Source: Acidobacteriaceae bacterium (lineage in GTDB: Bacteria > Acidobacteriota > Terriglobia > Terriglobales > Acidobacteriaceae). From it: a DNA stretch of 13,856 nt. Position numbers and translations under genes: made by a program. The notes under the pieces are model-generated. The model ran no database searches, had not been told where the DNA came from, and worked only from the letters and a program-made list of their open reading frames with translations. The number at the start of each line of letters is the position of its first letter. The stretch's first letter is position 1. The stretch lies in assembly GCA_027307295.1 (NCBI GenBank), contig DAHUXF010000032.1, positions 1-13,856 of the forward strand. The letters are read 5' to 3'. Of the stretch, positions 5,881 to 13,856 are shown one piece after another.

Positions 5881-6129
5881 GGGGCGGTTCAATATGTATT
5901 TATTTTGACAGCTTGTACGCAGAGCATTCCTGGGGCGAGCCTGTAGTGTGCCTATCCAGACGCCAGATTGTCAAACTGGGAAAACCCAGCGGTGGCGCAT
6001 TTCATCCCACCCGGGTGTGATCTGATCTTATCTTCACTTCGCGCTCACGTCGATGGATACTTCCCGCAGAATCGAACATTTGTTCTGGTCAGGGCAAACC
6101 ACATTGGGTATTCTGCAATTAGAGAGAAA

Positions 6130-7377
6130 ATGCACGAGGAGATTGCACTTTCGAGCATTCTGGGCGCGTCTGTCTATGACAGTTCGGGCGCGCTGGCGGG
6201 ACACGTCCGTGAAGTTGCGGTTGCGCCGCAGGACGATCCGAACCGCATCTCTGATTTCGTGGTGAAGACCGGTGACGGCGACCGCCTGCTGCCGGCGCAT
6301 CAACTGCGAACGCTGGTGGGAACCACCATGCAGGTCACCGGGGCCGCGCAAGACTGGCCTCGGCTCAGCAGCTCAGAAGGCATGCTGCTGCTGGAACGCG
6401 ACCTGCTTGACCAGCAGATTATTGATGTTTCCGGACGCAAAGTGGTCCGCGTAAATGACGTGGATTTGCGCCGCGAGCAGGTCAATGGCGCCATCAAACT
6501 CAAGCTGGGCCGCGTTGATATCGGCATGCGTGGCGCTGTCCGGCGGCTGCTGAAAGGGCTGGCGCCTCGCCGGGCCATTGAGTCCCTGGTGCTGCGCATG
6601 CCGGAAAAATCCATTCCCTGGGAAGCCGTGGACCTGATTGAGGTGGATCCTGCCCGGCGCGTCCGCCTGAAGCTGGAGTATGAGCGGCTTTCCCGCCTGC
6701 ACCCTGCCGATATTGCCGACATTCTGGAAGAACTGGCCCCTGCCGAGCGCCAGGCCGTTTTTGGATCGCTGGATGAAGAGGTGGCAGCCGAGGCCCTGGA
6801 AGAGATCGACCCCAGGATGCAGGTCGAGCTTATGCGGTCCATTGATTCTGACAAGGCCGCCGATATCGTGGAAGAAATGGACCCCGATGCCGCCGCCGAC
6901 CTGCTGGGCGACCTGCCGCAGGAGACTTCAGAAGAAATCCTGGAAGAGATGGAACCGGAAGAGCGGCAGGAAGTTTCCGAACTGCTGGCCTTCCATGAAA
7001 ATACCGCTGCCGGGCGCATGACCACCGACTATATCTCGCTCTCGCCGGAGCATACCGTGGGTGATGCCATTGACCGCCTGCGTTCCTTTGAAGGCGAAGC
7101 CGAAACCATCAGCACCATTTATCTGGTAGACGGACAAGAAAGGCTGGTAGGCGCTGTGCCGCTGGTGTCACTGGTGCTGGCCTCCGGAGGCACCCGCCTG
7201 CGCAACCTGGCCCCGGAACACGTGATCTTCTGCGCCGCCAGCACCTCTGACAAAGAAGTGGCTGAAATGTTCGATAAATATAACCTGCTTACCCTGCCGG
7301 TGGTGGATGAGGAACACCATCTTACCGGCATCATCACCGCTGATGACGTGATTAGCCTGCTGCGGGACCGGCTGTAG
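6130..7377 (+). CDS. PRC-barrel / MgtE N-terminal / CBS-pair protein without a channel domain
   Basis: A 415-residue soluble-looking protein. Residues 9-60 and about 92-140 look like two PRC-barrel units (ILGASVYDSSGALAGHVREV; LLDQQIIDVSGRKVVRVNDVDLR). Residues 190-290 are the acidic MgtE N-domain superhelix with repeated LHPADIADILEEL and DPDAAADLLGDLP units, and residues 295-415 form two CBS domains ending VVDEEHHLTGIITADDVISLL. In MgtE magnesium channels this N-CBS cassette senses Mg2+ and gates the pore, but here the membrane part is absent, so it may act as a metal or nucleotide sensor for a channel encoded elsewhere. ATG 6130 is chosen because the PRC domain starts right after it; a TTG at 5968 would add 54 residues of poor character. 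Confidence 0.88.
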   Translation: MHEEIALSSILGASVYDSSGALAGHVREVAVAPQDDPNRISDFVVKTGDGDRLLPAHQLRTLVGTTMQVTGAAQDWPRLSSSEGMLLLERDLLDQQIIDVSGRKVVRVNDVDLRREQVNGAIKLKLGRVDIGMRGAVRRLLKGLAPRRAIESLVLRMPEKSIPWEAVDLIEVDPARRVRLKLEYERLSRLHPADIADILEELAPAERQAVFGSLDEEVAAEALEEIDPRMQVELMRSIDSDKAADIVEEMDPDAAADLLGDLPQETSEEILEEMEPEERQEVSELLAFHENTAAGRMTTDYISLSPEHTVGDAIDRLRSFEGEAETISTIYLVDGQERLVGAVPLVSLVLASGGTRLRNLAPEHVIFCAASTSDKEVAEMFDKYNLLTLPVVDEEHHLTGIITADDVISLLRDRL

Positions 7378-7394
7378 ATATATCACTCTTGGAG

Positions 7395-7414
7395 CGCAGG
7401 CGCCCTCGCCTGCG
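7395..7414. repeat. Perfect 8-bp hairpin between convergent genes (REP-like or terminator)
   Basis: CGCAGGCG (7395-7402) and CGCCTGCG (7407-7414) with the loop CCCT, followed by GTTCTTCT on the plus strand. It sits 17 bases after the MgtE-like stop and about 65 bases from the end of the convergent MetE-like gene. GCGCAGGCG-type inverted units recur in intergenic DNA of soil bacteria, from memory. It may end transcription from the plus strand, though the T-rich tail is weak. Confidence 0.5.
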
Positions 7415-7480
7415 GTTCTTCTGATAATGACTATTAGGCCGGATCCTGTCGGGCGGCTTATCGGGATTACCAGACAGCGC

Positions 7481-8581
7481 TTATCCCCACACGCGGCGCG
7501 CAGTCTCAACTACCAGTTGCAGCTTGGCCCATTGTTCTTCTTCCGTAAGAAGATTGCCTTCCATGGTGGAGGCAAAGCCGCACTGCGGGCTGAGCGCCAG
7601 GTCTTCCAGAGGCACATAGACGGCGGCCTGTTGTATGCGGCGCATCAGGGCGTCGCCAAGTTCCAGCTCGGGACGCTTGGAGCTGACGAGCCCCAGGACC
7701 ACCGTCTTGCCTTTGGGAATAAATCGCAGAGGAGCAAACGTGCCGGAGCGGGCGTCGTCATATTCCAGCAGGAAGCGGTCAGCTTGGATGCTGCCGAAGA
7801 GTTTTTCCGCAATGGCGTCATAGCCGCCTTCGGCATACCAGTGGCTGCGGTTGTTGCCCCGGCAAAGATGGATTCCCAATGTGATTCCGGGCTGGCGAGC
7901 GGCCTCAAGGCAGGCGTTATCGGCCAGAATGGATTCCTCCAGCAGCGCGTTCGGCTCAACTTTTATTTCCTTGCGGATCCACTCGCGCCATGTGGGATCA
8001 ATGTGATAGCTGTAGCGGGGGGCATCGATCTGTATATAGCTCACGCCTTCGCGTGCGAGCAGCGCCAAGTCTGACTTCATGATCTCCACGATGTCCCAGA
8101 GCAGGGCCGAGTGGCTGGCATAAACCTTGTCCGTAGCGCCACGTTTAAAGGCGATGGCGGGAAACTGAGTAGCGCTGGGCAGCGTCATCTTGATGGCGCC
8201 AGGGCAGTGCTGTTTGAGAAAAGGCAGCTCATGGCCGGTGAGCCGCCGCACCTGCCGCAGTCTGGCGGTGACAACGCCGGCAACGCGGCTCACGCTGGAC
8301 TCTTCCTGTTCGCCCGCCTTCCATGCGCGAGGAGTGTCCTCGCCCATGTCAAAGCCCTCCACGGCGTCAGTAAAGTCGCTCATGAAGTTGCGGCGGCGCA
8401 ACTCACCGTCAGTAAAAACCTCAAAGCCCAGCTCTTGCTGCTTTTTAAGGACGCGCAGAACGTGCTTGTCCTCAAGGGCCCGTAACCGCTCCGGATTGGC
8501 AACCGCGTGGCGCCGGGCTTCCAGTAATTCAGTTGGACGAAGAAAGCTACCTATGTGCTCTGCGCGAAATGGAATCGACAT
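7481..8581 (-). CDS. MetE C-terminal-like (cobalamin-independent methionine synthase II) family protein
   Basis: A 366-residue TIM-barrel protein matching the stand-alone MetE C-terminal domain group (YxjG-like, about 365-380 residues). The four zinc ligands of MetE are in place: H238 and C240 (GIHLCRGNN), E273 (LLEYDD) and C334 (LSPQCGFAS). Start-proximal AEHIGSFLRP and the segment VFTDGELRRRNF are typical. Family members transfer methyl groups to thiols; the N-terminal folate-binding half of true MetE is missing, so the methyl donor and acceptor are uncertain and methionine synthase activity cannot be assumed. Start ATG 8581, with no clear Shine-Dalgarno upstream. It is monocistronic here, convergent with the MgtE-like gene and divergent from the TonB receptor. 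Confidence 0.88.
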   Translation of the reverse strand: MSIPFRAEHIGSFLRPTELLEARRHAVANPERLRALEDKHVLRVLKKQQELGFEVFTDGELRRRNFMSDFTDAVEGFDMGEDTPRAWKAGEQEESSVSRVAGVVTARLRQVRRLTGHELPFLKQHCPGAIKMTLPSATQFPAIAFKRGATDKVYASHSALLWDIVEIMKSDLALLAREGVSYIQIDAPRYSYHIDPTWREWIRKEIKVEPNALLEESILADNACLEAARQPGITLGIHLCRGNNRSHWYAEGGYDAIAEKLFGSIQADRFLLEYDDARSGTFAPLRFIPKGKTVVLGLVSSKRPELELGDALMRRIQQAAVYVPLEDLALSPQCGFASTMEGNLLTEEEQWAKLQLVVETARRVWG

Positions 8582-8907
8582 AAGCTTAACGGCGTTGCAC
8601 AGTCTAAATTTTGCGTCCTTTTAATAGATGAGCGCCCTATCGTACAGGAAGACAGCCCATCGGACAGAGTGCCGAATTGGGAATATTTTGCACAACATTG
8701 GAGTCTCATTGAGGGCCATTTACAAATTTCCAGATCGAAATGGCCGTCCAACATCCCCGGAATATAACCATTTAGCCTTGACATTTAAGATGTCTGGGAG
8801 AGAATGTCTGCGCACCCAAGTCGCAAAACTTTTGCTCTGCTTGAATGAGTGCTATTTCCTTCACTGATTCCACTGTGTGATCCCAAAGAAAGAGGGAGCT
8901 TCCCCCA
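8582..8907. promoter_or_regulatory. Divergent control region upstream of the TonB receptor
   Basis: 326 bases without a credible gene. A perfect 8-bp inverted repeat GGCCATTT (8714-8721) / AAATGGCC (8738-8745) with a 16-base spacer lies in the middle. A candidate sigma-70 promoter for the receptor is TTGACA (8778-8783), 16 bases, GAGAAT (8800-8805; four of six matches). The receptor start has GAGGGAG (8892-8898) as ribosome binding site, within a small GGGA-GCT-TCCC inverted repeat (8894-8904) that might partly hide it. The short open frames in this region lack family character. Confidence 0.45.
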
Positions 8908-11904
8908 ATGAGAACGATTTTGCAGAAGAGTTGTGTCGCGCGATTGCTTGCCCTGGCGCTCTTTTCCGTGACGTGCCTTTCCGCCCATGGTCAGACCACA
9001 ACCGCTACTCTTTCCGGCGTGGTGCGTGATCCCACCAGCGCCGTGCTGCCCCAGGTAAAGATCACGCTGAAAAATAATTCCAAAGGCTCAACTCGTTCCA
9101 CCACCACGGACAGTGAAGGCCGTTTCAGCCTGACCAATGTTGAGCCGGGCACATATGAGTTGCGCGCCGAGCGCAACGGCTTCAGCACCGAGGTAAAGAA
9201 GGGCGTAGTGTTGGCCGTGGGCGGGTCATCGCAGGAGGACATTACTCTGCGCATTGGCGCAGCCAGTGAAGTGGTCACGGTGACAGACCAGGCCCCTTTG
9301 ATCGAGACCTCCAAGGCTGAAGTAAGCAATGTGATTAACGAGCAGGCAATCCAATCATTGCCGAACATTGGCCGCAACTTTGTGGATTTTGTAAAGCTTT
9401 CCAGCGGCGTGGCTCCCGGACGCGAGAACACCGGCGGCGGCGCATTCAAAGAGCCTGATGCCGGGGTGGGATCTTCCGCCGCGCCCCGTCTGACTTTTGG
9501 CGGACAGTCCGAATTGAACACCAAAGTCCTGGTGGATGGCGCGGACAACATGCAGACATTCACCGGCCTGCCCCGCATTACTCCTTCACAAGAGGCCGCG
9601 CAGGAGTTTCGCGTGGTAAACAACACCTTCGCCTCGGAATACGGAGGGGCGCTGGGCGGCTTTGTGAATATTGTCACCAAGTCCGGCAGCAATACGCCGC
9701 ATGGCTCAGTGTATTACTACGGAATGAACAACGCGCTGAATGCCCAGCCTATCCTTACCGGGCCGAACCCTGTTCTGCGCCAGAACCAGTACGGAGCTAC
9801 CTTCAGCGGACCTATCGCAAAAGACCGCACGTTCTGGTTTGCCAACTATGAAGGCCAGCGGCGCGGGGAGTCGAACAAATTTTCTTCAGTCGTCCTGAAC
9901 AATCTGGCGGCCATCAATGCCACCAAAGCCTTTTATGGTCTCACGCAGGAGACCAGCAATTCTCTCCGCACCAATGACTATGATGGCTTCCTGATCAAAC
10001 TGGACCACAAGTTCAATGAGAAGCACGGGCTGACCTTTCGCTACAACCTGCTGGACTCGCAGACGCTCGGTTTTCTGGGCGGCGGCGGACGCGCATCACC
10101 AGCTTCCACCACGGGAAGAAACAACCACACGTTTGATCAGTCCTTTCTGGTAAGCGAGACGGCCATGCTCAAGCCCACCATGGTGAATGAAGCCAAGTTC
10201 CAGTGGGCGCGGCGGAGCTTTGATTTTTTCTCTGTGCTGAAGGAGCCAGACCTTGAGGTCTCCAACCTGCTGCTCACGGGCAAGAGCACTTCTGATCCGG
10301 ACTTCTATGAAGAAACGCGGCTGCAGGCGGGCGACAGCCTGAGCGTCAACATTGGCCATCACCAGCTGAAATTCGGCGGTGACTACAACCACATGAATGA
10401 CGATTCCCAGTGGGACCTGTTCTTCCCCGCGCGCATCATCTTCCCCAACCTGACTGCGTTTCTGAACCACACGCCCGCCGTCTTCTGGTTCCCCATGCTC
10501 AAGGGACAGACCACGCGCCCGCCCTTCAGCCTGCCTTTCACGCAGGATGTGCCAACCGCGTGGCAGCCCTTTATGCTCACCAGCACCGCTCATGAATCTT
10601 TCGGATTCTTTGCCCAGGACGAGTGGAAGGCCACCCAGCGCATCAGCCTGACGTATGGTCTGCGCTATGACTTTGAAAGTTATCCTGAGCGTTTTGCCAT
10701 GAACAGTGACCTGAATAAATTCCAGCCGCGTGCCGGCGTGGCTTATGCCTATTCCAGCAAGGGTGTGGTCCGGGCCGGCTTTGGTATATTTGCCGACCGC
10801 CGCATTGCTAGCATTGGCCAGGGCCTTACCACAGCGGAATGGGTCAACGTGGGCAATCAGCCAAATGCGAAAGTTCTCTTTCCAACCATCTCGCCGATTC
10901 CCGGCCGTTTCATTCAGCCAACCATCGTTGGCCCAGGAGCGACCGCTGCGACCAATAACTTTCTGGCAACCGGGCAGATACCGAATTTGCCCACCCTGCC
11001 GGTTGGCTTTACAGACAACCTGGACAGCAATATGCGCACGCCGTACAGCGAACAGGCCAGCCTTCAGGTCTCGCAGGAAATTGGCGGAGGCTTTGCCGTC
11101 TCCGTCAGTTATCTATATGTTCATGGGCTCAAGATCGGTGCGCATACGCCCATCCTGGATGCCGTTCCAACACCGGGCGCAGTGATCCCCGGCGAGCCCG
11201 GCAAACCCGTGATGGGCGATGGCACGGCGGGCGGAGCTGGCCGCAGACTTTTTCCCGAACTGGGGGATTTCTTTGTCAAAGTCAGCAGAGGTCTTTCCAT
11301 CTATCATGGCGGGACATTTGAGCTGACCAAGCGCTTCTCTCACGGCTTCAGCCTGCACAGCAGTTACAGCTACTCCAAGACCATCTCTAATACTGACTCT
11401 CTTGCCAATCTGGCGGATTTTCCAGAGACCAGCCTGGCGCTGGAGCGTTCGCTCTCCCGCCAGAACGTGCCGCAGCGTTACACGCTCAGCTTCATCAGCG
11501 AGATACCGAAGAGCGTGCGCCTGCTGCATGACTTTAAGTTCAGCTCGCTGGTGTCACTGGAGTCCGGGAAGCCGTTCAACGTCTTCGCCGGAACTGACGC
11601 CAACCGTGACGGCAACCCGCTCTCTGACCGTCCCGGCAACCTGGGGCGCAATTCGCTGATAGGTCCCGGCTACGCCACCCTGGATATGCGTGTGGGCCGC
11701 GCCTTTCATCTGAGAGAGCGCCTGCGCGCCGAACTGAGCGGCGACATCTTTAATGCCTTTAACCGCGTGAATATCAAAGACCTGAACACGCTATATGGGC
11801 AGACCGATCTCAGCCTGCCTCCGAACCCAATTTTGGGGTTCAATACGCCCCGCGACGCGTATAATCCCCTGCAATTCCAGTTCGGAGCAAAACTTAGTTT
11901 CTGA
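8908..11904 (+). CDS. TonB-dependent receptor, Oar-like, with N-terminal carboxypeptidase-regulatory-like domain
   Basis: A 998-residue outer-membrane protein. Residues 1-29 are a signal peptide (basic start, LLALALFSVTCLSAHG) with likely cleavage just before or after Q29. Residues 35-116 form a CarboxypepD_reg Ig-like domain (LSGVVRDPTSAVLPQVKITL, then DSEGRFSLTNVEPGTYELRA). The plug follows at about 125-260 (QSLPNIGRNFVDFVKLSSGV, then GGFVNIVTKSGSN). The rest is beta-barrel, with alternating aromatic strands such as SFGFFAQDEWKATQRISLTYGLRYDFE and a terminal Phe (FGAKLSF), the usual barrel-assembly signal. Acidobacteria carry many such receptors, thought to import polymers or bulky nutrients using TonB energy. 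The ligand cannot be inferred. It is a single-gene unit with its own terminator; no SusD-like partner follows. Confidence 0.94.
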   Translation: MRTILQKSCVARLLALALFSVTCLSAHGQTTTATLSGVVRDPTSAVLPQVKITLKNNSKGSTRSTTTDSEGRFSLTNVEPGTYELRAERNGFSTEVKKGVVLAVGGSSQEDITLRIGAASEVVTVTDQAPLIETSKAEVSNVINEQAIQSLPNIGRNFVDFVKLSSGVAPGRENTGGGAFKEPDAGVGSSAAPRLTFGGQSELNTKVLVDGADNMQTFTGLPRITPSQEAAQEFRVVNNTFASEYGGALGGFVNIVTKSGSNTPHGSVYYYGMNNALNAQPILTGPNPVLRQNQYGATFSGPIAKDRTFWFANYEGQRRGESNKFSSVVLNNLAAINATKAFYGLTQETSNSLRTNDYDGFLIKLDHKFNEKHGLTFRYNLLDSQTLGFLGGGGRASPASTTGRNNHTFDQSFLVSETAMLKPTMVNEAKFQWARRSFDFFSVLKEPDLEVSNLLLTGKSTSDPDFYEETRLQAGDSLSVNIGHHQLKFGGDYNHMNDDSQWDLFFPARIIFPNLTAFLNHTPAVFWFPMLKGQTTRPPFSLPFTQDVPTAWQPFMLTSTAHESFGFFAQDEWKATQRISLTYGLRYDFESYPERFAMNSDLNKFQPRAGVAYAYSSKGVVRAGFGIFADRRIASIGQGLTTAEWVNVGNQPNAKVLFPTISPIPGRFIQPTIVGPGATAATNNFLATGQIPNLPTLPVGFTDNLDSNMRTPYSEQASLQVSQEIGGGFAVSVSYLYVHGLKIGAHTPILDAVPTPGAVIPGEPGKPVMGDGTAGGAGRRLFPELGDFFVKVSRGLSIYHGGTFELTKRFSHGFSLHSSYSYSKTISNTDSLANLADFPETSLALERSLSRQNVPQRYTLSFISEIPKSVRLLHDFKFSSLVSLESGKPFNVFAGTDANRDGNPLSDRPGNLGRNSLIGPGYATLDMRVGRAFHLRERLRAELSGDIFNAFNRVNIKDLNTLYGQTDLSLPPNPILGFNTPRDAYNPLQFQFGAKLSF

Positions 11905-11920
11905 AAATAGTTGTATAGGG

Positions 11921-11963
11921 AACAATGGCCCGCGCCAGAGAGAAACGCGGGCCATTGTTTTTT
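11921..11963 (+). terminator. Rho-independent terminator after the TonB receptor
   Basis: Perfect 14-bp stem AACAATGGCCCGCG (11921-11934) / CGCGGGCCATTGTT (11946-11959), an 11-base loop and a run of six Ts (11958-11963). Because the stem starts with AA, it could work in the other direction too, though no opposing gene is present. Confidence 0.95.
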
Positions 11964-12027
11964 ATAAAGCCATCGCTTGCCGGCAGCATGTCTGACAAGA
12001 CAATGGCGCACTGGCGATGAGGGGACA

Positions 12028-12077
12028 GTAAGAAATTACTTACAAACTTGAAGCTGCTGCCATCCCTAAAGCATAAT
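12028..12077 (+). promoter_or_regulatory. Promoter with adjacent inverted repeat for the beta-propeller gene
   Basis: TTGAAG (12048-12053), an 18-base spacer and CATAAT (12072-12077) make a good sigma-70-like promoter. An inverted repeat GTAAG-AAATTA-CTTAC (12028-12043) ends 4 bases before the -35, a typical place for an activator or operator site. Downstream, CGGCCC-AC-GGGCCG (12080-12093) would be a hairpin at or near the start of the leader. Confidence 0.5.
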
Positions 12078-12124
12078 GACGGCCCACGGGCCGGATGGAA
12101 TTCCGCAATTCAGGAGGTATCGCC

Positions 12125-13621
12125 GTGAAAAAATCCGCTTTGGCCGTTTCTCTCTTTCTATGGTGCGCAGCTGGGTTACAGCTCTCCGCCCAGAACCAGT
12201 CTCATGATCCAACATGGTGGAACAAATACCAGTACCTGCTCAACCATGTGGCTGACAGCCCAACCGGTGCGGGAGAGTCCATCACAGTGGGAGCCAATGT
12301 GGACGTCTCCAACGAGTGCGGGCCGCAAAGCGAGACCTTCATCGCCGTTAGCTCAGCCAACCCCAAAATTGTGGCCGCCGGATCAAACGAGATTTTTCGT
12401 GATCCCATGCGCGGGTATTTCTCATCAGATGAAGGCTCAAACTGGGGAGCGGTGGATCTGCCATTGCCTGCTCCCATTGGGACCAACGGAGTCCGCTTCG
12501 GCTCCGATCCTTCTCTGGCGTTCGATACCACCGGCAATCTGTTTTATGGTTACATTGTTGTTTTCTTCGGCAATGGCACTGGAGTGAACGGCTCAGAGCT
12601 GGCAGTGGCAAAATCCATTGACGGCGGCAAAAGTTATCCTGCAGTAACATTCTTTTCTTTCTCCAGCGGCTCAAACCATTTCAATGACAAGCCAATCATC
12701 ACCGCTGATACAAATTCCGGCAGCCCGTTTCGTGACAATGTGTATATTGCCTGGGACGCATCCAGCGGCGGCTCAGCCAGCGGCGGCGGGGTGCGCGTGG
12801 CCACATCCAACGACCATGGCGCCACCTTCAACTCAGTGCGCGTGGATGATCCGAACGGCCCTGGGCGGTCTATAGGGGCCTCGCCGTTCGTTGGCCCAGA
12901 CGGCACGGTGTACGTGGCGTGGAATGATTTTTCGGCCAATGTGATCGCCTTTGCGCGTTCCAATGATGGCGGGGCTACCTGGCAGCGGCCAAACATCGTA
13001 TCGACAAAGACTGAGCCATTTGATATCGGCATTCCCGCCGAGCTGTTCCGCCACGCTTTGGTCTACCCCTCCTGCGACGCCGACCGCTCCAGCGGTCCAC
13101 ATCGTGGGCGGCTTTTTTGCTCCTGGATGGACCTTACCGCAGCCGGCACAACCGATATCTTTATGGCATTCTCTGACGACAAAGGAAATACATGGTCACA
13201 CCCCAGTTCGGTTACTGACAGGCTCTCCTTCCCGGTGGACCGCTTTAATCAATGGATGGCAGTGGACCCGGTGACGGGCGACGTGAATGTCTCGTTTTAC
13301 GATACGCGCAATGACACCACTGGATCGCGCTTTATGACCGACACATTCTTTACCCAGTCAAGAAATGGCGGACAGAGCTTTCTGTCTCCAAACATACGCG
13401 TCAGCACGGCCAGCTCCAATGAGCACGATTGCAACGGCGTGTTCCCTTGCAATGCCATCGACGTTGGAAACCAGCAGGGCGACTACGAAGGGCTTGCCTC
13501 CTTTGCGGGCGTTTCACATCCCGTGTGGACGGACAGCCGGCGGCAACAAGCACCGTTGTCCGGATGCAGCACCGGGCTGGCCATGGAAGAGGTGTTCACG
13601 GCGGTTGTTAGCGTTAAATAA
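12125..13621 (+). CDS. Secreted BNR/Asp-box beta-propeller protein (sialidase-like fold)
   Basis: A 498-residue exported protein. The start is GTG 12125, because AGGAGGT (12112-12118) is 6 bases upstream and the frame then begins with a signal peptide (KK, then LAVSLFLWCAAGLQLSAQ; cleavage near residue 23). Six Asp-box motifs of the form S-x-D-x-G-x-x-W/Y/F occur at residues 100, 164, 228, 279, 350 and 412, about 50-70 residues apart; the last has Asn for Asp. This spacing points to a six-bladed propeller as in sialidases. Asp-boxes are structural and do not prove glycosidase activity; I cannot identify the sialidase arginine triad or nucleophile Tyr with confidence, so the substrate is unknown. 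It may act on glycans near the neighbouring receptor, but it has its own promoter. Confidence 0.87.
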   Translation: MKKSALAVSLFLWCAAGLQLSAQNQSHDPTWWNKYQYLLNHVADSPTGAGESITVGANVDVSNECGPQSETFIAVSSANPKIVAAGSNEIFRDPMRGYFSSDEGSNWGAVDLPLPAPIGTNGVRFGSDPSLAFDTTGNLFYGYIVVFFGNGTGVNGSELAVAKSIDGGKSYPAVTFFSFSSGSNHFNDKPIITADTNSGSPFRDNVYIAWDASSGGSASGGGVRVATSNDHGATFNSVRVDDPNGPGRSIGASPFVGPDGTVYVAWNDFSANVIAFARSNDGGATWQRPNIVSTKTEPFDIGIPAELFRHALVYPSCDADRSSGPHRGRLFCSWMDLTAAGTTDIFMAFSDDKGNTWSHPSSVTDRLSFPVDRFNQWMAVDPVTGDVNVSFYDTRNDTTGSRFMTDTFFTQSRNGGQSFLSPNIRVSTASSNEHDCNGVFPCNAIDVGNQQGDYEGLASFAGVSHPVWTDSRRQQAPLSGCSTGLAMEEVFTAVVSVK

Positions 13622-13856
13622 ACTGCCGATGAAGATGGTGTGTGACAATGGCCTGCGAACAGAGTGGGTCGTTATTTTTGCCGGGCGTAGCCGCGAATCA
13701 ACGCCAATAAACACGAATAAAACAAATGCGCAGGCAAGTTTGTGCGCTTCCGTATTTACGAGCTGATTTTTTAGATCAGTGAAGCCCGTGTTGATTAGTG
13801 GTGGAATTTTTTGCCGGGGGGCCGAGCGCAACCACATGGCTGAAACTAGAGATTCG
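13622..13856. repeat. Gene-free tail with 10-nt periodic repeats and an 11-nt direct repeat
   Basis: No gene is supported here. Three 10-nt units run in tandem: CGCGAATCAA (13692-13701), CGCCAATAAA (13702-13711) and CACGAATAAA (13712-13721). An imperfect inverted copy lies near 13786-13804 (CCCGTGTTGATTAGTGGTGG). The 11-mer TTTTTGCCGGG occurs at 13675-13685 and 13808-13818, enclosing the region. A GCGCA (13728-13732) / TGCGC (13742-13746) hairpin sits between. The structure suggests a small dispersed noncoding element; it continues to the window edge. Confidence 0.5.

Noticed and set aside
6008..6017. 10-bp palindrome CACCCGGGTG upstream of the MgtE-like gene
   Set aside because: Single GC-rich palindrome more than 100 bases from the chosen start and with no promoter next to it; likely chance.
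6300..7025. 241-residue minus-strand open frame
   Set aside because: Ser/Arg-rich shadow of the MgtE-like gene; its composition follows from the opposite strand's Glu/Ala/Asp codons.
7427..8074. 215-residue plus-strand open frame
   Set aside because: Antisense to the MetE-like gene, whose zinc ligands and length are intact; no recognisable domain.

Overview
The window looks like the chromosome of an acidobacterium, probably of the Terriglobia/Koribacter type. This is inferred from gene content. It has a ~1000-residue TonB-dependent receptor with an N-terminal carboxypeptidase-regulatory-like (Oar-type) domain. It also has a PRC-barrel/MgtE_N/CBS protein without a membrane channel, a zinc-ribbon XRE regulator, and degenerate intergenic repeats of the CGCAGAGAA and CGCGAATCAA kinds. 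I see no rRNA, tRNA, CRISPR array, insertion sequence or prophage.

Layout. (1) 1-2264, plus strand: a tight run of an enoyl-CoA hydratase C-terminus, a YbgC-like hot-dog thioesterase and histidine ammonia-lyase (hutH), with overlapping ends that suggest one operon. (2) 2441-3007, minus: an HD-domain phosphohydrolase, divergent from (3) a zinc-ribbon plus helix-turn-helix regulator at 3176-3712, which ends in a strong terminator. (4) 3900-4453, plus: a 50-residue DUF3309-type membrane peptide whose stop overlaps the start (ATGA) of a lipoprotein with a helix-hairpin-helix domain. (5) 4511-5880, minus: an RsbW-like anti-sigma kinase, an RsbV-like antagonist, and an AhpD/carboxymuconolactone-decarboxylase (CMD) protein. 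(6) 6130-7377, plus: PRC-MgtE_N-CBS protein. (7) 7481-8581, minus: a MetE-C-like methyltransferase. (8) 8908-11904, plus: TonB receptor with a textbook terminator. (9) 12125-13621, plus: a secreted six-Asp-box beta-propeller protein with its own promoter. (10) 13622-13856: no gene, but a repeat-like element.

The main discovery candidate is the AhpD/CMD gene at 4511-5038. Its reading frame is interrupted by a single in-frame TGA exactly where the second cysteine of the family's E-x11-C-x2-C-x3-H redox motif should be. Twenty bases after that TGA the mRNA has a short hairpin whose apical loop begins with GG, which fits the bacterial SECIS rule. I read it as a CxxU selenoprotein that ordinary gene callers would split into two hypothetical fragments or call a pseudogene. 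It lies directly behind an anti-sigma/anti-anti-sigma pair, separated by a GC-rich hairpin with a T-run, so a link to a stress response is possible but unproven.
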